A stretch of DNA of 64,000 nt, taken from Pelecanus crispus (Eukaryota; Chordata; Aves; Pelecaniformes; Pelecanidae). A program made the position numbers and the translations under genes. The stretch spans positions 6,124,501 to 6,188,500 of the forward strand of contig NC_134656.1 in NCBI RefSeq assembly GCF_030463565.1, written 5' to 3'. Every line of letters starts with the position of its first letter. The first letter of the stretch is position 1. Positions 12,701 through 22,000 of this stretch are shown here, one piece after another. A model generated the notes under the pieces. The model ran no database searches. It was given only the letters and a program-made list of their open reading frames with translations, and had not been told where the DNA came from.

Positions 12701-15594
12701 AAAGAGGTGGGGGAGTATAGGGGGGAAGAGAGAGAGGTCATCAGAACCTCATTTTTTCCAGAAGCACAGGATGAGACACAGCTGATCTTTATCAGCAGGA
12801 TCTTTTCTGGTCAAAGCTGTAGTAGAGCCTGTGTGACACCTGAGACAGGAAGCTGCACTGACACCCCACACACACTTCTCAGCATCAAGCGAAGTCATGC
12901 CCTCATTTAAGTAAAGAGCTACTTCTGAGCAAAGCAGCCCATAAGACACTTGCAAAGCAAAAAAGACAGCAAAAGAAATAAAAAGATCCAACCTCTCCAA
13001 AAATTCCTGATGCTCGCCCTTCCTTCTATCTATTTGAAGATTTAAGCTCAGTAACACTGCTACTCTGAGATGATACCAATTGCATTAACAATTTCATCAG
13101 TTACTTATGAGCATGTGTATTGCATATAGATGCATAACATTAGAAGTAATTCATGAAGAGAACTACAATCTGAATTAGTATTAACTACCTTCAAAAACCT
13201 AGACTTGTTATTGTCCTTGACTCTCAAAAAAAGACCCTTAAAAAATAATCATGTAGTTGCATAATAATTAGACTTTGAAATTTAACAGTAGTGCATGTTG
13301 TTCCTTCAACAGAATCATCTATAGTGTAACTTATTCATAACACAGGACTCCAAGCAGGATTGTGTTAGCTTAGATTAACAATACAAAATGGGTCCAGATC
13401 TTACATATGAAAATGGAAGCTGCAGGAGTGCCAAATACACTCCTACATTTCCTAAGGTAGCTCATAAGTTAATTAAGGCTGCAGTCACATTTATTACCAC
13501 ACACAGAGAATCCTCAAACAATCTATTCAGGAGGTACAAATATATATTCCTACAATTTGGTTTTATTCTTGAATAAGTCACATTTAGTTTATTTAGTTTC
13601 TTACCCTATTGTTGGGTTGATGTTGGGATCAAAGCTATCTTCTACAAATCTCCACACAATACTTGATTTGCCTACACCAGTGTCCTAAAAAAAGAACAGA
13701 AACAGTTGAAAGAGACATTAGTTACTATAAACAGATGATTCTTTTTGTCCTCAAATCTTGCAACATGCTGTGCCTGAATAACACATTGCTGCAGAGAATC
13801 TCAGGGAAGTTAGATTCTGAAATACTTCAGGTATTATATTCATTTAGTAGAAAAATTAAAGGTCTCTGGTAAATTACAGTTTTCTAAACAAAACTGTTGA
13901 GATGTTTTTATGAAGGACTACAAACATCTGCATTCATGCTTATTATCAGTTATTCAAACTTTTTTCTTTTTTTTTTTTTTTTTTTCCCCCAAAGCTATGC
14001 ACAAATTGCATTTGAACAGGAGTAGGGAAAGACTGTCTACCACTTTTAGTAAAATATACAGCAACTGAGTATGGTACTCCATCTTTGCAAGCCAATGGAG
14101 TACATTAAATTATACAAGTGACACATGCATTTCAACCTCTGACTAATGCTGTCCCACCCTGCTTAATGAAAGACTTAAATTTCTTCTGTGACACACCTGA
14201 AACACGTTTCTAATGCAACTCTACAGCACTATAAATGGTAAAAGAGGAAACATAACATGAAAATTCTGGGTCACGTATGTATTTGCACCACTGACTCCAT
14301 AGTTTAAAAAAAATGTATCTACATAAGGCATACTTAGGAGTGAAATAACAAACTATTAGCAGTAAAACTGTTCTCAATAGCAGCTGGACATTTTAAATGG
14401 TCATTTAATTAAGACAGGTGAAGACAAACTTTTTGCTTTACATCTCCAGAGTCATTAAAATTTTAAGGAGAAAACCCCTGAGGAACTGCTTCCATGAAAA
14501 TGAAGTTTTATGCCATTCACACATTTTCTTGAATCTTCTGAATACAGTAGTAAATTTGGGTACAGTATGTATGCTTGTGTTTATCTTTTCAAGCTGTCTT
14601 CCTCCCAAGGAAAAGCGTATTATCTCAGTTCTGTATTTTATGTTTGCAGTCTCAATAAACAGAGCAAAGCTTAAAAAAAGAAACATAGATGCAGTTCCAG
14701 GAGTTCAAGGACCAGTTTTCCTGGGTACTTATTCTCCTCTTCGTACACAATGAAAGGTTTCTCACATCGGGTGAGCACAAACAGTAGCTAGTAGTTACTC
14801 CAAACACCTTCATATCAGGAAGAGCACAGAAACACATCATTTTCCCTCTGAAGGGCAATGCAGCTATTTAGAAGCAGAAAACAATTCTGCCTGTCATGGT
14901 CTGTATAACACAGGATTTAGACACAGGTGGAGACAACTCCACCTATTCAACATGAGGCTCTCCAAGTGAAGCCCTCAGACCAAACCAAGCCAACACACAG
15001 CCTTGATTTTTTTAAACTTCTACTTCAGTTTGCTTGATGTCTCCTTCTTCCACCACCTGCAACACTTAGGGCACTTCTAAAGCCTACATATGTTGTTAAA
15101 AAAAAGTTCAGGCCCCTCCCCCTCAAGTTTGATTCCAGGTGCTTTTATTTATTTATTTTGTGAACTCCAAGCCCAACCCAACTTGTGAGGAAGAGGGATG
15201 CATACACTGGATATTCGTGCTTCCTCTCTTTTCTTTTTTTTAAAGGAAAACACCGAAAAAAAAAGAGGAGCAGTATTTACCCCTGGAAAACGCCTCCCCC
15301 GGTGGAGGGGAAGGCCCTCCCGGCCGCCCGGTCTCCTCAGGGGGACGGGGCCGGGCAGCGGCGGCAGCTCCAGCAGGGGCGAGGCCCGCCCTTCGCCCGG
15401 CGAGAGGGCCCCCGCTCTCAAAGCCTCCCCGGGACTCAGGGAGATGCTCCCTACCACCAGAGAAAGCCTTTCAAGCCAGCCCCTCTGCAGGCTTCCTCCC
15501 TCCCGCCGCCCCCGGGCCGCGCCGGGGCCCCGCGGAGAGCCGGCCACAGAGCACTTACCCCCAGAAGGCAAACTTTCAGCTCCCTCAGAGCCAT
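691..15594 (-). CDS. RAB22A: RAB22A, Ras-related small GTPase, complete coding region in 7 exons
   Basis: Rab5-subfamily GTPase of early and recycling endosomes; the family cycles between GTP and GDP and recruits tethers such as EEA1. The joined exons (15594-15559, 13684-13605, 8768-8687, 4629-4558, 4434-4328, 2484-2375, 788-691) give 585 nt, 194 codons plus stop, the family's usual length. All introns are GT-AG and phases match. Visible motifs: P-loop GDTGVGKS (12-19), switch I PTIG with T37, WDTAGQER (59-66), NKCD (118-121), ETSAK (146-150), and the C-terminal CC (193-194) for double geranylgeranylation. Switch II reads FRALAPMYYRGSAAAIIVYD and helix 3 ETFSTLKNWVKEL; I recall these as RAB22A, whereas RAB31 has FHSLAP and DSF(Y/H)TLKKW. 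The start ATG at 15594 has a strong Kozak context (G at -3, G at +4). The hypervariable tail differs from what I recall in mammals (PSVTKRSCC rather than PSEPKRSCC). Confidence 0.97.
1670..1730 (+). mobile_element. CR1 LINE 3' end, degraded
   Basis: The segment reads like a CR1 tail: a GATGATCTTAGAGATCCTTT block, then CCAACCCTAATGATTCC. This matches the conserved CR1 3'UTR (gatgatcttagaggtcctttccaacc) but lacks a clean terminal octamer repeat. Confidence 0.65.
1785..1891 (+). mobile_element. CR1 LINE 3' end with terminal octamer repeat
   Basis: It has the CR1 signature: GACGATCTTAAAGGTCTTTT, then CCAACCTAAACAATTCTATG and a second ATTCTATG (1876-1891). The 3' microsatellite (ATTCTATG)n is diagnostic of CR1 in birds and reptiles. 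It lies about 60 bp past another CR1 tail in the same orientation. Confidence 0.88.
2375..2484 (-). CDS. RAB22A: RAB22A coding exon 6 (residues 126-163)
   Basis: Encodes EVMEKDAKDYADSIHAIFVE, then the G5 motif TSAK and AININELFIEI. The acceptor is CCAG, the donor GTAAGT. It ends one base into Ser163. Confidence 0.95.
2485..4327 (-). other. RAB22A intron 5, nothing recognised
   Basis: AT-rich intronic sequence. I see no repeats, RNA genes or coding frames that I can support. Confidence 0.8.
4328..4434 (-). CDS. RAB22A: RAB22A coding exon 5 (residues 91-126)
   Basis: Encodes ETFSTLKNWVKELRQHG, a core strand IVVAIAG, and the guanine-specificity motif NKCD (118-121). It ends two bases into Arg126. 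Residue 123 is Asn. Confidence 0.95.
4558..4629 (-). CDS. RAB22A: RAB22A coding exon 4 (residues 67-90)
   Basis: Encodes the switch II region FRALAPMYYRGSAAA followed by IIVYDITKE. The 24 codons start and end in phase 0. The intron to exon 5 is only 123 bp (4435-4557), the shortest of the gene. Confidence 0.95.
4630..8686 (-). other. RAB22A intron 3, simple repeats only
   Basis: Contains an A-run near 6491-6509 and a T/GT-rich stretch at 7567-7610. Otherwise it is unremarkable AT-rich intron with a pure C-run at about 8381-8390. Confidence 0.8.
8687..8768 (-). CDS. RAB22A: RAB22A coding exon 3 (residues 39-66)
   Basis: Encodes ASFMTKTVQYQNELHKFLI then WDTAGQER, including catalytic Gln64. 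The acceptor is TTCCAG and the donor GTAAGT; it ends in phase 0. Confidence 0.95.
8769..13604 (-). other. RAB22A intron 2, nothing recognised
   Basis: The largest RAB22A intron (4.8 kb). Short open frames at 12149-12487 and 12749-13057 show no family resemblance and no splice context. Confidence 0.8.
13605..13684 (-). CDS. RAB22A: RAB22A coding exon 2 (residues 13-39)
   Basis: Carries the rest of the P-loop (DTGVGKSS) and switch I up to PTIG, ending inside the Gly39 codon. The acceptor is TTTTAG and the donor GTAAGA. Confidence 0.95.
13685..15558 (-). other. RAB22A intron 1
   Basis: The intron becomes CpG-rich from about 15280 toward exon 1. A long T-run lies at about 13962-13985. Overlapping open frames at 15149-15628 on both strands are by-products of high G+C. 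Confidence 0.8.
15559..15594 (-). CDS. RAB22A: RAB22A coding exon 1 (residues 1-12)
   Basis: Encodes MALRELKVCLLG, the first beta strand and the first glycine of the P-loop. The donor is GTAAGT at 15558, phase 0. The exon lies inside the CpG island. Confidence 0.95.
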
Positions 15595-15717
15595 GGCCGG
15601 GCAGACTGCGCCTTTAACGAGCGCCTGAGACGCAGCCCAGAACGATCATAGCCCTTCCCGCGGCGCGCGTACAGCCGAGGCCTGCGGGGGCAGCCCCCCG
15701 CCTCCCCCACGCCGTGG

Positions 15718-15762
15718 TTACCAGCAAAGCTCCCTCCTCAGGCTCCACGGACACGGCGCCAT
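15718..15762 (-). other. Possible 14-codon upstream ORF in the RAB22A leader
   Basis: An ATG at 15762, inside the YY1-like element, opens a 14-codon frame ending in TAA at 15718-15720, 123 bases before the RAB22A start. It matters only if transcription starts upstream of 15762. Confidence 0.35.
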
Positions 15763-15768
15763 CTTGGG
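15756..15768 (-). promoter_or_regulatory. YY1-like element upstream of RAB22A
   Basis: On the minus strand it reads CCCAAGATGGCGC, close to the YY1 consensus AAnATGGCGGC. YY1 sites of this type tend to sit just downstream of the start site in the direction of transcription, which would put RAB22A initiation near 15770-15790. Confidence 0.55.
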
Positions 15769-15993
15769 CGGCCCGCCGGAGTCACCTGACTACCCACCCC
15801 GCCCGCCGCCGCCGCGGTTTTCTTCCCTCTCCGGAAGCGACGGCGGGTGCGAGGGGCGACTCGACCCCCGGCAGCGGCTGTTTATTAAGCCGGTGGCGTT
15901 TCGGCTGCGTGGAGGCTGACCCGGGGGCAGGAAGTACCGGCGGCTCCTCCCTTTGCCCTCTCGCTCCCCTCCTCCTCCTCGCCCATGTCCATT

Positions 15994-16004
15994 CCAAGAT
16001 GGCC
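15994..16004 (+). promoter_or_regulatory. YY1-like element overlapping the PPP4R1L start codon
   Basis: CCAAGATGGCC contains the YY1 core AAGATGGC, and its ATG is the PPP4R1L initiator. It mirrors the minus-strand element about 240 bp away. Confidence 0.5.
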
Positions 16005-16005
16005 G
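15999..16005 (+). CDS. PPP4R1L: PPP4R1L coding exon 1 (ATG GCC G)
   Basis: Only seven coding bases, Met-Ala plus one base of Gly3, followed by the donor GTAAGT. The exon is too short for ORF finding and rests on the join to exon 2. Confidence 0.85.
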
Positions 16006-19000
16006 GTAAGTGGGGCCGGCGGGCGGGCGGGCGGGGAGTGCTGGGGCGGCTCGCCCGGGGCTGCTGCCGTCCTTGCCGGAGCCCTCCGAAACCAACCCCC
16101 CGGTATCTCTCTTCTGTTTTTGTTTGTAGGGATCCCTTTGTATTTTGTGGATTTGCAGGATGACTTAGATGATTGTGAGTAACTGTTTTTTATTTTTCTG
16201 CTCCCTGTTTAGGCCCTTCTCTGCTCTCCCACCCTGGGGTTCTTCTGACGCCCTCTTTTCCCTCTCGGCGTTTTTATCCAGGTTAGGGTGACGGGAGGAT
16301 TTTGAGGCTGTTTGTACTGGTAGGTGAAGGCTTATAGGACGTTAGGGCTCACGAATTAAGAGAGTATTTGTGCGTCTGCAGGAGCGCGGCGCTGACAGGG
16401 GACGCGGGCTCGCCCCCTCCCTCAGCTGCGGGCCCTCGCCTCACCTGCCGTGTTTTCTAAGCCTTTAAGGGCGGGCTGACGGGCCGAGCCGTCGAAGGAC
16501 GGGCAGCCTCTTGAAGCGGGGTTTTGGGGGGGGCGGCCGCTGTCCCGCCGGGGAAGGAGGACCCGCGGGCGGGAGGCAGGCCCGGGGCGGCGTCTGGAAA
16601 CCGGCCTTCCCAGAGAGCATCCCCGCTGCTTCGGATGGCCGCTGAAGTGCTGGGCTCGGTGTGGACAGCAGCGCCAGCCATGGCCCGCGATGAATCTCGA
16701 GGAAAGGAGAACGGGTCCGGCCGGCGGTGGTTTAGGGGATTAGCTCCGCTGTTGTTGTCGGTGGAAATTAGCTCAGAGTAGCCGAGGGATTTCCTAGCTG
16801 CGATTGCTCAAACGGGTGAGACTTTCAAATGCTGTCGAGGCTGCTGAGGACGCCGTGTGTCGCGCTGTCCGGCGTCCCTGCGGCACGGGCGCTCGGCGGG
16901 ACCTGGCTGCGGTGGCTGCTTGTGCGCCTCGGAAGTGGGAGTAGAAGAAAAACCGCGGCTGTGCTCTGGCTGCCTCACACGAGCCAGTGGTTTGAGGTGG
17001 AAGACGGTGCTGTGGATCCTAGACCTGGCAAGAGCTCCGCCTCAAGCCGGTGTAGTCCAGAGCTGTGTTACAGGGTCAGAGCGGAACGCCTATCAGACAG
17101 CTTGGTAAGAGGTGTTGCTTAAGGAGATAAATCTTTGACCAATAATCATATGAACTTGTATTGCTTTAGAAAGCAGCTGTGTATGTGGGGTGGTTTCATG
17201 TGCGCTTTGGATGCTGGAATGACTGTTCTGTGGAAAAAAGTGAAAACCGATACTTGAATTTGTTTGTTGTGACAGACTCTGTTTGTTTACTACAAATCCA
17301 TTATTGTTTAACAGTACTTGAAAATGTGTAATAGATGGATTCTCTCCCCCTTCAGTCTAGCATGAATAATTTAGGAAGGAGGTGGTCTTCAGGAACACCA
17401 GGGGAAATGTTAGAAGACAAGTGAGAGCTAAAGTATTCCATTAGAAAGATGTGCAGGGATGTCACCTCTGCAGGTGGGAGGTTGTTCTGTGGGATTTTTG
17501 TTAGTTGCTGCTCTTAGGTGTTGTTGCTCTCAGCCTTTGAGGTTTCTGCGTTTCACTAGTAGGTAGCAGAAAAAAATGATGTGTTGTTTGTATTTTGAAA
17601 ATGGTGAGATTGCGTATGTGAGAGTTCTTGCTTTGTTTTATGTTTGTATTTTTGTGTACTGCAAAATATCTTTAATGTTTCTCTTACACAGATAAATTGT
17701 AACTGTGAGTCTTAATGAATTTAAAACTAATTAAAAAGCATCCTTCTTCATTAATGCAGTTATCTATTTGAAAAGCTAGAAATCTAAAAAAAAAATTAGT
17801 TAAGTGTGGAAGATAGTACTTGAAATACATGTACTTAATACATAGGGATTTAAATTTTTGGTAATGCTGTAAGAAGTTGCTTAAAAAGAGGTACTAAAGG
17901 TTATTGCTTGCTGCAGTAAGTAAATGTAAGAAGTTTGTAAAAAGTCGTCAACTTAGATGACAAAAAGCACTTTATGTGTTGAACAGGATTTAAGTAAGAA
18001 GGAAATTAGATACATTTCAATGTGCTTATGCTGATTTAAAGACTGTTTTGCAGTAGGTTCCTCTAGTAGAAACGGTGTAACAGTTGTTGCTGTAGTACCT
18101 TATGGAAGAGTTGAAAGTATCTTTCTCTGCCCTAACTTAAAACAAACAAACAAAAAAAAAATCCCACCAAACAAAACCCTTGATAGTGCTAATGAATGCT
18201 TAGCTTTTTTAATTGATTGGGTCTTTCTGAATTGCTCCCAGTTCCCTTCCCAATTTTCTTTTCTCTGTATTAAGGAAAAAAAAAACCCAAACTGGTGTAT
18301 CATTTGAGTTCTGTTTGCTGAGTGTGTAAAGCACAAGCAGCGGAAATAAATGCAAACTTCCTGTAGCATTCTGTTATGGGTCTTGGCCTTGAACCAGGGG
18401 TGACTATCACTAGGAGTTAGATGTTCATTTTTCGTTAGTGTTCAGTCTTTGGCTGTTCTCTTGAGACTGTGAGTAACGGATTTGTCTGGTAAGTTGATTA
18501 AGAAGTTTGCTCATAGGCAGAGTCATGAAGTTAACAAAAATGTTCAGATAGAAAAGCTTTGCCATAAGCAGTAATTAATAATCTTTTTATGTGGGTCACT
18601 TAAAATTTGCGTAAAAGAAATGATCGGTTTCAGGATGAGCATGTAAATAAAGGGATGTGCGTTTTAGAGCATTACTGAAATCTTACAGTTTAAAAATATT
18701 CTTTAATTAAGTTCATTAGTTTGACACTGCAGTTAGAATTATGGCATTGAAAGCTGTGCTGTAGTTGTGTTACAGCAGAGTTCAGACATCCCATCTAGAC
18801 TGAGATATTGTTGTGCTAATGCAATGACTAGTCTAGCAAAGAGTTCGTTTTATGAAAATCTCAGTGAAATAAATAACCGGAACTCGATTTTTACTTTCTT
18901 AACTAAATTGGTGAAGTATTCTTATGCACCTTGAAGATCAATTCCATTGAAACAAACAGAGAGACTGGGGGATTCCTTTGAATTTTGGGAAAAGCTGTAG

Positions 19001-22000
19001 TACAATTTACCTAAAGTCATTGAGTACAATTTGAAACTTGTTTTTTGTAAGGTGAGATATTGGATCATCTGGAAAAATAATTAGCTCAATTATGCCTTTC
19101 ATACAATAAAGAAAACTTATTTTAAAAATTGTTTTTCCTTCCAAAAACAGCAGGAGAGAAAATTACCTCCTTGAGCTTGTGAAATCATTGCCTTCTGCAC
19201 TAGTATTTTCTGGTTTGTATTGGCAAAAGTGGATAGTGGTACTAGTGAATGATGTTGAATTGCATAGTTAAATCCTGTGACCCTGTAGGTGTTTCTAATA
19301 GGCTCTAAGCAGCTTTTGAGTCTAGATCAAACTAAGGCATGGTGAACTCAAGTTCAGCTGTGAGTACTGTCACATTTATTCTTGCTTATAGGTGGACAGA
19401 TTTCAAGCTTGCTTGTTTGATATCATTAGAGGGAAAAATACTGAATGTTTGATTCGCCTATGAAAGAACATTAGATAAGTTAAATACTAGTTTATTATTT
19501 TTCCATAATTTATTTTCTGGTACTCTGGTGTATTCTGAAACTTGTAAGTACCTGTGGCTTCTTTTTTACGGGAAAAGAAAATTAAAATTCTTGAGAAGAC
19601 AAAATAGATCCTGCCATGACTATTCCTTACTTACGTGTACTGAGTGTGTGGAAAAAAATTTCAGGTATTTAACTCTCTTGATCCTGAGGATGGAGTAGTT
19701 CGCTCTGTTTTCCCTCTGGTCCTAGAGGCACTGGTGTGTGCTTACCTAATTTAGATGAATAATAGAACTACTCCAAGTAGTAAAATTAAGCATGTTCATC
19801 ATGTATACAAAATTAGTCCCAGGTGTAGTATTGTAGTCAAACTTAGAATTGAGATTTACTTCATTGTCATTTGAGTTGTTAGGAATTCTGAAACATTTGA
19901 AGTGAACTGATGAGAGCCTTCATTTTTAAACCATGTCTTAATTCAGGAACAAGTGGGCACTAGATAAAGTTAATGGCAAGTATATTGATTTTTATTTTTT
20001 TTAAGCCCTAATAAATCTTTCTTTGTATAACAGGAGGCTAGCCTCAAAAACTAGCTTGTGAAAGAGTGTCCGATCTGTGTGGATTTTAAAATATATATAT
20101 TATAATTGTGTAGATAATAAGGATAGTCAGAGTTGGGTTTGGATATGGAGAGTTTGTTGCAACCTCAGAAAGGAAATCTGCAGTCCTACATGTGCTGTAT
20201 AACTTCCTGTGAGCTTTCAGTGGTATAGCAGGCTTCTTTTGAAGCGGCAAATACTGGATGCTGGCTCTTCAGATACTATGCTTGGTGGGAAAGCTAGCCC
20301 TAGGGCATGTGGGCAGACCAATCCCAGACAGATCTGTGCAATGGAAATTATATGCACTTGTGCAGATAAATGTTTTGAACCTGGAAGAACTTCAAAATGT
20401 ATAAAGAGCAGCCACTAGGCATAATGACCAATTGAATGGAGATAAGGGTGTCAGTATAATATGTAGTCATTAGAAAAAGCCATGAATAATTAGCATGTGT
20501 TTCTGATCATGTAGCTGTGGGTTCAGTTGTAGTATCTGTGTGAATATTTGAAATATGAACATTTGGTATAATCCCACAGTTTTCTTCTGTTTGAATCCCA
20601 TTGAACTTGTTGGTCAGAGCATATTGTCTGCAAGAATTGCAGAATTCAGAATTGCGTTAGTCTTTTCATTCAACTGGGTTCCTTGGAGACTGTGTGCTTT
20701 CTTAAATCAGTCCGCTTTTTATTTCTTTCCCTGAAGATCCAGGTATAACATTTTGCTCCAAGTATGTTCAGGTGATTTCTTCTTTAAAGGAGCTGTATTT
20801 CCGAGAATGTTTTGTCTCGTGGTAAATAATTGTAAAGCAGTGTTTTATATGTGAAATAGGAATTTTTCTGTAGAAAAAAAGCTGAGGCTTGGTACATCTT
20901 GGTAATAGAGGATTTTTTAGTATAAAAAGTGATTTATAATAGATTTATAATGCAGTTTAGAGCCAAAGGTCATTGCGCTGGGTGTCAGATTAAGGGATTC
21001 TTTAGGGAGGAGTGTTTGTAACATGAAACTGGTGAAGTAAGAGTGCGGGTGGAGCTGAAGCTTAATTATCCTGATTAAGGTACAGCCATTTCAGTCCTGA
21101 AGAAATTGTTATATCAGAGATCATAGAACTACATATATGTGTAATTTAACCCATTGTCAGTTTCAGAGTTCATTATGAAATAACACAGAATTTCCTTTTA
21201 AGATGTGCAAAAGCTTTGTACTGATTGGGATGACATATTGGGAAGGACTAAATTGTTTTTTTTTAAATTAAACCAGCATACTGAAAACAGGGAGTATATA
21301 GTACTTTACGTACATGCTTCTTAATCTTCAAAGTGTATCAGTGGGAGAGGGTATTCCTGTTCTTCCCATTTTACAAATAGGGGAGGTGGGTGCTATAAAT
21401 GAAACTAGTCCTGGTTTGCTTTTAGTTACTTAGCCAAAGCTCTGCTGTTTTTTAGTATGGAGGCACTATGTAAGTTCCACTGCTTGAAGAGAGGAGGTCT
21501 CTGCCTGTAAAGGCGTAACCTAGAGTGCCTAGATTATAGTCTCACAGGCACACTTTCAAATACAACCTATTTGGCGTGTCATTGTGCTTTCAAGTTGTTA
21601 ACCACTTTTGTGCTTTCTTTAGTGATTTAAATACCTAATATTGTGTCCTGCCAAGTCAGAAACTGGCTTCTTGTCTTCAGTGGTTGTCACTCTCAGCACA
21701 TATGCTGGTTTGAGAGACTACTGCTTGCATCTGAGAAGCAGTATTGGCTCAATTTGCATGTAGTTAAGTTATGATCACAGTTGCTATATTATTTATGCGA
21801 ACTAAGTGTGCATAATTCTAGGATTGCTTGGTTGGGAAAGTTGTAAACCCAGAGCAGGAATATCAGCTACTCTAGTGCAACTCTTTCTGTGGATTTGGTT
21901 GCTGTATGTGTTCCTATATCCATTGCTGAAATGAGAGAATTTGTGTTGCAGGCAGGTTATTTCACTGCCTTTGTTTTAAGGATGAAGGATTTAAAAAAAA

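Larger units (their letters stand above)
15280..16110. promoter_or_regulatory. CpG island and bidirectional promoter of RAB22A and PPP4R1L
   Basis: A dense CpG, high-G+C block spans the start codons of two divergent genes, whose ATGs are about 400 bp apart (15594 minus, 15999 plus). I see no TATA box. Visible motifs: YY1-like AAGATGGC at both ends of the interval, ETS-like CCGGAAG (15831-15837) and CAGGAAGT (15928-15935), GC boxes, an E-box CACCTG (15783-15788) and a short CCG run near 15805. This is the usual make-up of a housekeeping bidirectional promoter; transcription starts are inferred, not seen. Confidence 0.85.
15985..16168 (+). other. Overlapping upstream ORF of PPP4R1L (spliced, 19 codons)
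   Basis: An ATG at 15985 lies 14 nt before the main start in another frame. After the exon 1-2 splice (16005 to 16130) it reads through to TAG at 16166-16168, overlapping the main frame. Its context is weak (C at -3, T at +4) whereas the main ATG is strong (A at -3, G at +4), so leaky scanning is expected. Confidence 0.4.

Noticed and set aside
15149..15628. Overlapping open frames of about 140 codons on both strands
   Set aside because: They overlap RAB22A exon 1 and its CpG-rich flank. High G+C lowers stop frequency, and the translations are Pro/Arg/Gly-rich without family features.
15714..16182. Long plus- and minus-strand frames across the bidirectional promoter
   Set aside because: CpG-island artefacts. 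The real coding bases here are only PPP4R1L exons 1 and 2.
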